Positions 1 to 5,002 of a stretch of DNA of 5,002 nt are shown here, one piece after another. Below the pieces are notes generated by a model that saw only the letters and a program-made list of their open reading frames with translations, did no database searches and was not told the DNA's origin. The translations under genes and the position numbers were made by a program. The stretch is from Paratractidigestivibacter sp963640745 (GTDB lineage: Bacteria; Actinomycetota; Coriobacteriia; Coriobacteriales; Atopobiaceae): assembly GCA_963640745.1 (NCBI GenBank), contig CAVIBB010000147.1, forward strand, positions 1 through 5,002, in the 5' to 3' direction. Position 1 is the stretch's first letter. The number at the start of each line of letters is the position of its first letter.

Positions 1-58
1 CGCCGGTCATGAGCATACGCAGGTCCGGCAGGTCGTAGCGAAGCGCCGCGACGCGTGC
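1..58 (-). other. Open -1 frame past the helicase C-terminus; lost 3' end or overlapping next gene
   Basis: Read on the minus strand one frame back from the helicase, bases 52 to 2 encode VAALRYDLPDLRMLMTG with no stop before the window edge and G or C at nearly every third position. The helicase frame over the same bases gives a Cys-rich tail and stops at TGA (9-7). That TGA overlaps an ATG (10-8) in the -1 frame as ATGA, the usual arrangement of translationally coupled genes. So this is either the real helicase C-terminus after a one-base loss near 50-58, or the start of a coupled downstream gene. No good ribosome binding site precedes the ATG, which mildly favours the frameshift. Confidence 0.4.
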
Positions 59-2463
59 TCGTCGTGGAAGCGCGCGAGGGCCTGCTCCCACACGGGCTTG
101 CGGTAGCCCCAGTCGCCGTCGAGTCGCCCGAGCTCCTCGGTGGAGCCGAAGGCCGCCAGGCGCACGCGGGCAAAGAGCGCGTTTCTTACCAGAAGGGTGA
201 GGGCGCGGCGGTCGTGGACGACCTCGTCGGTGGCCTCGGGCGGCGCGACGTCCACGCCCTCCGCGGCGCCGGCGGCGCTCCACTCGTCGACGAGCGAGGA
301 GTCGACGCTGCGCACCACGAGCCCGAGCCAGCTGATGATGTCCTCGAGGCGCTCGTCGCGCTTGTCCATGGGGATGGTGCGGTCGAGCGAGCGGTACGCC
401 TCGGAGAGATAGCGCAGCAGCGTCCCCTCGCTGCGCGCGATGTTGTAGCGGCCCACGTACTCCTTGAAGTCGCTCGCCGTCTCGACCATGTCGCGCAGCA
501 CGGACTTGGGGCTCAGCGCGAAGTCGCTCGCCCAGGGGACCTTCGCGCAGTACTCGGCGAAGGCCGGCTCGAGCAGGTCCTCGAGGGGCTTGGGCCAGGT
601 GACCTCCTGCAGCCGCTCGAGGCGCTCCTCGTACTCGATGCCCTCGGCCTTCATCTCGGACATCGCACGGTCGCGCTCGGCTCGCTGCTGGGCGCGCAGA
701 ATCTGGCCGGGGTCCTCGAGCGTCGCCTCCGTCATGGAGATGACGTCGAGCGCGTAGGTCTCCGACTCGGGGTCGAGGAGCTCGAGCGCGGCCAGAAGGA
801 AGGGGGAGAGCGGCTGGTCGAGCGCGAAGTCGTCGGGCAGGTCGACGGTCGTGGAGAAGACCACGCGCGTCTGGCCGTCCTCGTCCGTCTCCTCCTCGCG
901 CACGACGACGCCCGCGTCCATCAAAGTCGCGATTATCTCGTCGGCACGCTGGTGGAGCTGGGTCTTCTCGGCGTCGGGCTGGGCGGAGTCGTCCACGAGC
1001 TTGTGGACGCGCGCCATGGCGTCGCCGCCCTGCTCGACCTCGGCCAGGACCATGGAGTGGGAGACCTTCATGCGCGGGCGCAGCGGCTCGGGCACGGCCG
1101 TCTCCAGGCGCTCGAAGGTCTGCTTGCTCCAGCCGACGAAGCCCTCGGGCGGCTTCTTTGCGCGGCTCTTCTGCTTGGCCTTCTTCGGGTCGCCGCCGGC
1201 CTTGCGCAGGGCGCGCGCGTTCTCGATGTCGTACTCGGTGGCCTCGGCGATGACGCGGCCCTCCGTGTCGAAGCCGGAGCGGCCCGCGCGGCCCACGATC
1301 TGGTGGAACTCGCGGGCGTTGAGGTGGCGCATGCGGCGGCCGTCGAACTTGGAGAGGGCCGTGAGCACGACGGTGTGGATGGGCACGTTGATGCCCACGC
1401 CGAGCGTGTCCGTGCCGCAGATGACGGGAAGAAGCCCCTGCTGGGCGAGCTTCTCGACGAGGAGACGGTAGCGCGGCAGCATGCCGGCGTGGTGGACGCC
1501 GACGCCGCAGCCGAGCAGGCGCTGGAGCGTCTTGCCGAAGGTCGTGGTAAAGCGCGTGCCCTTGATGGCCTCCTTGACGGCCTCGCGCTGCTCCTTGGTG
1601 CTGACGCCGTAGCTCGCGAGGGACTGCGCGGACTTGAGCGCCGCGTCCTGCGAGAAGTGCACGATGTAGAGGGGCGCGTCGCCGGCGCGCAGGGCGAGCT
1701 CGACCGTGCCCTCGAGCGCCGTGTCCACGAACTCGTAGGAGAGCGGCACCGGGCGCGGGGCGTCCGCGAGCACGTCGACCGCGCGGTCGGTGTGGTCGGC
1801 CAGGGTCTTCTCGATGCCGGCCGTGTCGCCCAGGGTGGCGCTCATGAGCAGGAACTGCGTATGGGGCAGGGTGAGCAGCGGGACCTGCCAGGCCCAGCCG
1901 CGGTCGTGGTCCGCGTAGAAGTGGAACTCGTCCATGGCGACGACGCCCACGTCGCAGGACTCGCCCTCGCGCAGGGCCTGGTTGGCCAGGATCTCGGCCG
2001 TGCAGCAGATGATGGGCGCCTCGGCGTTGATGGAGGCGTCGCCGGTGATCATACCGACGTTCTCCTTGCCAAAGAGCTCGACGAAGTCGAAGAACTTCTC
2101 GCTGACCAGGGCCTTGATGGGGGCGGTGTAGTAGGCGCGGCGGTCGGTGCACACGCCCATGAAGGCGAGGCCGAGCGCGACCATCGACTTGCCGGAACCG
2201 GTGGGCGTGCCCAGGATCAGGTGATCGCCGGCGGCGAGGTCGAGAAGCGCCTCCTCCTGGTGTTCCCACAGCTCGATGCCGCGTGACTCGACCCAGCCAA
2301 GGAAGAGCTCCAAGGCCTCGTCGGCCGGAATGTTCGGGTAGGTGTCGGCGTCGGGCCAGGGGATAAGGCGGCCGAGCGAGCCGTGGCCGTTCGGGCCGTC
2401 GTCGATGAGCTGGCCTTCGTTTGCGTCTTGGGGCGTCTGTGCGGTGGTTGCTGCGTCTGCCAT
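7..2463 (-). CDS. Ski2-like DEAD/DEAH-box helicase with C-terminal DUF3516-type region
   Basis: An 818-residue superfamily 2 helicase, expected to be a cytoplasmic ATP-dependent RNA or DNA unwinding enzyme. Visible motifs in order: a Q-motif-like ELWEHQ (64-69), Walker A GTPTGSGKS (85-93), motif Ia TAPIKAL (113-119), motif II DEFH (178-181), motif III SAT (208-210), VHHAGMLP (323-330), motif V GTDTLGVGINVP (350-361) and motif VI QIVGRAGRSG (388-397). HHAGMLP and GRAGR are typical of the Ski2/Mtr4/HelY group. A basic linker (about 424-438) leads into a roughly 380-residue helical, charged region matching what I know as DUF3516, of unknown function. The ATG at 2463 is preceded by AAGGGA four bases upstream. 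The gene is divergent from the nitroreductase. The last 15 residues (804-818) are Cys/Arg/Thr-rich and unlike the rest, so the true C-terminus may lie in another frame (see findings). The helicase call is sure; the substrate is unknown. Confidence 0.93.
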   Translation of the reverse strand: MADAATTAQTPQDANEGQLIDDGPNGHGSLGRLIPWPDADTYPNIPADEALELFLGWVESRGIELWEHQEEALLDLAAGDHLILGTPTGSGKSMVALGLAFMGVCTDRRAYYTAPIKALVSEKFFDFVELFGKENVGMITGDASINAEAPIICCTAEILANQALREGESCDVGVVAMDEFHFYADHDRGWAWQVPLLTLPHTQFLLMSATLGDTAGIEKTLADHTDRAVDVLADAPRPVPLSYEFVDTALEGTVELALRAGDAPLYIVHFSQDAALKSAQSLASYGVSTKEQREAVKEAIKGTRFTTTFGKTLQRLLGCGVGVHHAGMLPRYRLLVEKLAQQGLLPVICGTDTLGVGINVPIHTVVLTALSKFDGRRMRHLNAREFHQIVGRAGRSGFDTEGRVIAEATEYDIENARALRKAGGDPKKAKQKSRAKKPPEGFVGWSKQTFERLETAVPEPLRPRMKVSHSMVLAEVEQGGDAMARVHKLVDDSAQPDAEKTQLHQRADEIIATLMDAGVVVREEETDEDGQTRVVFSTTVDLPDDFALDQPLSPFLLAALELLDPESETYALDVISMTEATLEDPGQILRAQQRAERDRAMSEMKAEGIEYEERLERLQEVTWPKPLEDLLEPAFAEYCAKVPWASDFALSPKSVLRDMVETASDFKEYVGRYNIARSEGTLLRYLSEAYRSLDRTIPMDKRDERLEDIISWLGLVVRSVDSSLVDEWSAAGAAEGVDVAPPEATDEVVHDRRALTLLVRNALFARVRLAAFGSTEELGRLDGDWGYRKPVWEQALARFHDEHASRRFATTCRTCVCS

Positions 2464-2508
2464 GGGTTCCCTTGCGTTTGCGGGCGGGGCCTTCGTTTGC
2501 GACCTTCT

Positions 2509-2514
2509 ATTCTA
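2509..2514 (-). promoter_or_regulatory. Possible -10 element of the helicase promoter
   Basis: The minus strand reads TAGAAT here, five of six matches to TATAAT, about 45 bases upstream of the helicase ATG. No convincing -35 hexamer lies at 16-18 bases spacing (the 17-base position reads GCGGGC), so this is a weak prediction based on one hexamer and its location in the divergent intergenic region. Confidence 0.25.
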
Positions 2515-2523
2515 GCGCGGCGG

Positions 2524-2552
2524 TTTACTCGGCCCGCCAGCGGGGGGATACT
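2524..2552 (+). promoter_or_regulatory. Candidate promoter for the nitroreductase gene
   Basis: TTTACT (2524-2529, four of six to TTGACA) and GATACT (2547-2552, four of six to TATAAT) are separated by exactly 17 bases, in the gap between divergent genes. Transcription would start near 2559 and give a leader of about 64 bases containing a purine-rich GGAAGAAAGG ribosome binding site (2604-2613), nine bases before the ATG. The match is modest; position and spacing are the main support. Confidence 0.35.
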
Positions 2553-2622
2553 CTGCTCAGAAAAGGGGCTGCCCGTAAGGCGCCTCTCCCTGTTAACGGC
2601 TTTGGAAGAAAGGCGGCTCGCC

Positions 2623-3138
2623 ATGACCGATTTCCTTTCCCTTGCGCATGAGCGCTACTCGTGCCGCGCCTTCACCGATCAGCCCGTGGAGGCCGAGAAG
2701 GTCGACGCCCTGCTCGAGGCCGCGCGCGTGGCCCCGACCGCGGTAAACAAGCAGCCGTGGCACGCCTGGGTCGTGACGGACCCCGCCGCGCTCGAGAAGA
2801 TCAACGCCACCACGCGCTTCGGCTTCGGGGCAAAGACCGTCATCGTGCTGGGCGCCGACCGCAGTCAGGCGTGGACGCGCAAGTTCGATTCCGCGAACTT
2901 CGCCGACGTGGACGCGAGCATCGTGGGCGCCCACATCATGCTGGCCGCGCAGGACCTTGGCCTGGGCACCACGTGGGTCGCGTGCTTCGACGCGCCCGCG
3001 ATGCAGGAGGCCTTCCCGCAGATGGCGGATTACGACCTCGTGGCCATGTTCCCTCTTGGCTACCCCTCGCCCGACTATGCGCCGGCGGCGGGGCATCTCG
3101 CGTCGAAGCCCGTCGAGGAGCTCGTCGACCGAATCTAA
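2623..3138 (+). CDS. Nitroreductase-family FMN-dependent oxidoreductase
   Basis: A 171-residue cytoplasmic flavoprotein of the nitroreductase fold. Family members are homodimers that use NAD(P)H to reduce nitroaromatics, quinones, flavins or other electrophiles. The N-terminal FMN-phosphate motif ERYSCRAF (10-17) carries the expected Arg11, Ser13 and Arg15. A second flavin-contact region, APTAVNKQPWH (37-47), follows. DLGLGTTWV (111-119) and PLGYP (144-148) match the conserved C-terminal half, and the protein ends in the common KPVEELV (162-168). The length fits the short, single-domain subgroup. The ATG at 2623 is chosen because it places the RYSxR motif at the usual distance from the N-terminus and follows GGAAGAAAGG; a longer in-frame start at 2383 lies inside the helicase gene. 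It appears monocistronic, with a possible terminator downstream. The family call is secure; the physiological substrate is not determinable. Confidence 0.93.
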   Translation: MTDFLSLAHERYSCRAFTDQPVEAEKVDALLEAARVAPTAVNKQPWHAWVVTDPAALEKINATTRFGFGAKTVIVLGADRSQAWTRKFDSANFADVDASIVGAHIMLAAQDLGLGTTWVACFDAPAMQEAFPQMADYDLVAMFPLGYPSPDYAPAAGHLASKPVEELVDRI

Positions 3139-3185
3139 GGCCGCGGGCGCTCGTTCTATAACTTATCCAACCGACGCTCACGCGG

Positions 3186-3227
3186 GCGGCGCGCGGTCAA
3201 CCCGGCGCCGCTCGCGGATTCTTTTTT
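3186..3227 (+). terminator. Probable Rho-independent terminator after the nitroreductase gene
   Basis: GCGGCGC (3186-3192) pairs with GCGCCGC (3205-3211), and after a one-base bulge CGG (3194-3196) pairs with CCG (3202-3204), closing a TCAAC loop. TTCTTTTTT ends the element (3219-3227). The T-run starts several bases after the stem rather than directly, which is atypical and lowers confidence. An alternative fold pairs GGCGCCGC (3204-3211) with GCGGCGCC (3228-3235) around the T-run. Either way this is a GC-rich structured boundary between nitroreductase and repressor. Confidence 0.42.
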
Positions 3228-3255
3228 GCGGCGCCCGCCGCGGTTAAGCTATGCT
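3226..3255 (+). promoter_or_regulatory. Candidate promoter of the tetR-membrane protein unit
   Basis: TTGCGG (3226-3231) and TATGCT (3250-3255, four of six to TATAAT) are 18 bases apart. Transcription would begin around 3262, inside the large inverted repeat, so a bound repressor would cover the -10 and start site. The -35 match is poor. A perfect TTGACA at 3263-3268 has no credible -10 before the start codon and is better read as part of the operator. Confidence 0.3.
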
Positions 3256-3289
3256 CAAGGAGTTGACACAGCGTCAACGCGTTGAGCAT
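3251..3289. promoter_or_regulatory. Nested co-centred inverted repeat, probable TetR operator
   Basis: Outer arms ATGCTCAA (3251-3258) and TTGAGCAT (3282-3289) and inner arms GTTGAC (3262-3267) and GTCAAC (3273-3278) are each perfect inverted repeats, and both are centred on base 3270. Over the 39 bp, 16 of 19 symmetric positions pair. It ends 11 bases before the repressor ATG and directly abuts its GGAG ribosome binding site (3290-3293). TetR-family regulators usually bind dyads in their own promoter, so autoregulation is the likely role. The length would suit two dimers, or inner and outer half-sites contacted by one. Confidence 0.68.
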
Positions 3290-3300
3290 GGAGAAGAACT

Positions 3301-3891
3301 ATGGAACAAACCCCGGTCGCGGCTAAGCGCCGCGAGCAGATCGTGCAGGCGGCCCTGTCGCTGTACGAGCGCAAGGGCATCGATCGCACGTCGGTTAAGG
3401 ACATGACCGACGCCGCGGGAATCACGCGCAGCCTCTTTTATCACTACTTCGGGTGCAAGGAAGACGTAACCGACGCCGTGCTCGATCGCTACGTCGAGGG
3501 GTTCGCCGCCGAGGTCCGTCGCTGGAACGAGGGGCGCACCGAGGGCGACGTCGCCGGCGCGCTGCGCGATTGCGTGAAGCTGGTGCGTGAGCTTCTCTTT
3601 GAGCGCGACGCCTTTCGTCTGCTGCTTCTTAAAGACGAGAACGCGTCGCTCTACCTGCGGTTCGCCGAGCGGAGCGCCGAGGTCATCGCTCGCTACCTCA
3701 CCGATGAGACGGCGGTCGACTACGCGCGGTTCCACAGCATCGAGATCAGCCACGTCTACGAGAGCTTTTATCTGTTGGTCTTCGGGTTGATCGGGTACCT
3801 GCGGCAGAACCCGGACACCGAGGACGAAGTGATTGCCGGCTTGATTGCGGATACTCTGCACCTCGACCTGAGCGGGGCGCGCGAGGAATAA
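3301..3891 (+). CDS. TetR/AcrR-family transcriptional regulator
   Basis: A 196-residue cytoplasmic DNA-binding protein of typical TetR length. The N-terminal domain shows helix 1 (about 9-25, KRREQIVQAALSLYERKG) followed by the helix-turn-helix TSVKDMTDAAGITRSLFYHYF (30-50), with the recognition helix and the diagnostic YHYF and K53-E54 after it. The remainder (about 60-190) is the divergent, helical ligand-binding and dimerisation domain, so the inducer cannot be predicted. The ATG at 3301 follows GGAG at 3290-3293 with seven bases spacing. A nested dyad lies immediately upstream, suggesting that it represses itself. The membrane protein gene starts 43 bp downstream on the same strand with no terminator or second operator in between, so the two are probably co-transcribed and that protein is the likely regulatory target. 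Confidence 0.93.
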   Translation: MEQTPVAAKRREQIVQAALSLYERKGIDRTSVKDMTDAAGITRSLFYHYFGCKEDVTDAVLDRYVEGFAAEVRRWNEGRTEGDVAGALRDCVKLVRELLFERDAFRLLLLKDENASLYLRFAERSAEVIARYLTDETAVDYARFHSIEISHVYESFYLLVFGLIGYLRQNPDTEDEVIAGLIADTLHLDLSGAREE

Positions 3892-3934
3892 GGGCGGGGC
3901 CGCGAGGGCCCTGCGCAAGGAAAGGAAGGTTCGT

Positions 3935-4942
3935 ATGCTGTTCGACGTCTGGGGGTCCAATACCCTCTACCACTGGCTCGGTTGGGCCATGGTGTTCGTG
4001 GGCCTTATCGTGGCCAACGAGATCGGCCGCCGCACCAAGATCGGCGCGGCAATCATCTTTGGCGTGGCGCCTCTTGCCATGACCATCTACTGCGCGGCCA
4101 TCGCCTTTGGCGTGGCGAGCGGCGCTGAGTGGGCCCTCACCAACCCGACCCACATCTATCAGAACAGCTGGTTCCACTACGCCAAGGTCTACGCGGCGCT
4201 GGCCGGTTGCTGGGGCTTTATTGCCATCAAGTACCAGTGGGGCAAGATCGGCAAGGCTCGTTGGTTCCGCGCGTACCCGTTCCTCATCGTGGCCATCAAC
4301 ATCCTGATCGCCGTCTGCTCCGACTTCGAGAGCGCGTATCACTTCTTTGCCCTGGGCGAGACCACGTGGGTGACCTCCGAGGGCGCCACGCAGCTCGCTG
4401 GTTGGAACAACGTGTTCAACGGCATCGCCGGCATCATCAACATCTTCTGTATGACCGGCTGGTGGAGCGTCTACGCCTCCGACGACAAGTCCGACATGCT
4501 GTGGCCCGACATGACCTGGGTCTACATCGTGGCCTACGACATCTGGAACTTCTGCTACACCTACAACTGCCTGCCGACGCACTCCTGGTACTGCGGCTTC
4601 GCGCTGCTGCTCGCCCCGACCGTGGCCAACTTCTTCTGGAACAAGGGCGGCTGGATCCAGAACCGCGCCTTCACGCTGGCCATCTGGTGCATGTTCGCGC
4701 AGGTGTTCCCGTACTTCCAGGAGGAGTCCATCTTTGTGACGCACTCCAACCTGAACCCGAACGCGGCGCTGGTCGTGTCGATCGTGGCTCTCGTCGCCAA
4801 CGTCGCCGCGATCATTTACATCGCCTACCGCGCAAAGAAGCTCGGCCGCAACCCCTACAAGCAGGACGTCTTTGAGGGGACCAAGGATTGGGAGCAGGCG
4901 ACCGCCCGCCGCGGCGCCGTGGATTACGCGCACGCCGAGTAG
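3935..4942 (+). CDS. Nine-span integral membrane protein, DUF5692-like
   Basis: A 335-residue polytopic membrane protein of unknown function. Nine hydrophobic spans are visible, roughly at 11-28, 38-60, 82-98, 113-129, 160-180, 194-211, 218-235, 244-261 and 277-298. Positive loops (GRRTK 31-35, KIGKARWFR 104-112, RAKKLGR 299-305) predict an outside N-terminus and cytoplasmic C-terminus, with an approximately 37-residue charged tail. There is no cleavable signal peptide, ATP-binding motif or known transporter signature. Twenty tryptophans (6 percent) are present, many at span edges. By overall pattern, including the WFHYAKVYAALAGCWGF segment (79-95), I recognise it as probably DUF5692; this is from memory. 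The ATG at 3935 follows a strong AAGGAAGG (3922-3929) five bases upstream. Codons are strongly biased to C/G endings, compatible with good expression. Pairing with the TetR gene suggests inducible export, sensing or envelope protection; that is inference. Confidence 0.85.
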   Translation: MLFDVWGSNTLYHWLGWAMVFVGLIVANEIGRRTKIGAAIIFGVAPLAMTIYCAAIAFGVASGAEWALTNPTHIYQNSWFHYAKVYAALAGCWGFIAIKYQWGKIGKARWFRAYPFLIVAINILIAVCSDFESAYHFFALGETTWVTSEGATQLAGWNNVFNGIAGIINIFCMTGWWSVYASDDKSDMLWPDMTWVYIVAYDIWNFCYTYNCLPTHSWYCGFALLLAPTVANFFWNKGGWIQNRAFTLAIWCMFAQVFPYFQEESIFVTHSNLNPNAALVVSIVALVANVAAIIYIAYRAKKLGRNPYKQDVFEGTKDWEQATARRGAVDYAHAE

Positions 4943-4980
4943 CGCGCCCGCGGATAGCTTCGCATAGAGGAGCCTTGCGG

Positions 4981-5002
4981 CCCCGGCAACCCTCGCGGTT
5001 GT
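4981..5002 (+). terminator. Possible terminator hairpin cut by the window edge
   Basis: GCAACC (4986-4991) can pair with GGTTGT (4997-5002; one G-T pair) around a CTCGC loop, 44 bases after the membrane protein stop. The preceding CCCCG (4981-4985) could extend the stem if CGGGG follows outside the window. No T-run is visible because the sequence ends, so this is only a candidate. The rest of 4943-4980 shows nothing I can name. Confidence 0.3.

Noticed and set aside
55..2286. A 743-codon open frame on the plus strand opposite the helicase gene
   Set aside because: It is antisense to a gene with a full set of helicase motifs. Its translation is repetitive in Leu, Gly, Val, Ala, Glu and Arg with no domain, as expected when a GC3-rich gene is read in reverse.
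2383..2622. In-frame N-terminal extension of the nitroreductase starting at 2383
   Set aside because: It overlaps the helicase coding start on the other strand, crosses the intergenic region and reads as low-quality Cys/Arg-rich sequence. The ATG at 2623 has a ribosome binding site and places the RYSxR motif correctly.
3263..3268. Perfect TTGACA as the -35 of a tetR promoter
   Set aside because: At 16-18 bases downstream only GC-containing sequence around GAGCATGGAG occurs, and a start there would lie at or inside the tetR start. The hexamer is explained as part of the inner dyad arm.
3746..4933. Long minus-strand open frame opposite the tetR end and membrane protein gene
   Set aside because: It is composed of Val, Gly, His, Asp and Arg-rich sequence without domains and mirrors a well-formed nine-span membrane protein; it is a reverse-strand shadow.
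4975..5002. Possible TTG start of another gene after AGAGGAG (4966-4972)
   Set aside because: Only two bases separate the Shine-Dalgarno-like sequence from TTG, and only nine codons are visible. The same bases fit a hairpin better, so no gene is called.

Overview
The window is GC-rich with tightly packed genes and strong G/C preference at third codon positions. The first gene is a Ski2-like helicase with a C-terminal region of the DUF3516 type, which I associate with Actinobacteria. Together with the other genes this suggests a high-GC actinobacterium, perhaps of the Coriobacteriia. That placement is inference from gene content and composition, not from a marker gene.

Layout: a helicase gene fills the left half on the minus strand (7-2463). 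A 159-bp divergent intergenic region (2464-2622) separates it from three plus-strand genes: a small FMN nitroreductase (2623-3138), a TetR-family repressor (3301-3891) and a nine-span, tryptophan-rich membrane protein of the DUF5692 type (3935-4942). The gap between nitroreductase and repressor (3139-3300) holds a GC-rich hairpin followed by a T-run (probable terminator), a weak promoter, and a co-centred double inverted repeat just upstream of the repressor start. The last 60 bases hold no supported gene and may contain the left part of a terminator cut by the window edge.

How they may work together: the repressor and membrane protein lie 43 bp apart on one strand with good ribosome binding sites, and the only operator-like sequence seen lies before the repressor. 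The simplest reading is an autoregulated two-gene unit in which a small molecule releases the repressor and induces the membrane protein. Neither substrate nor inducer can be read from sequence. The helicase and nitroreductase look like independent housekeeping or detoxification genes.

The two most notable signals are the 39-bp nested dyad before the repressor, and the helicase 3' end, where the annotated frame ends in an unusual Cys-rich tail while the -1 frame reads as ordinary protein up to the window edge.
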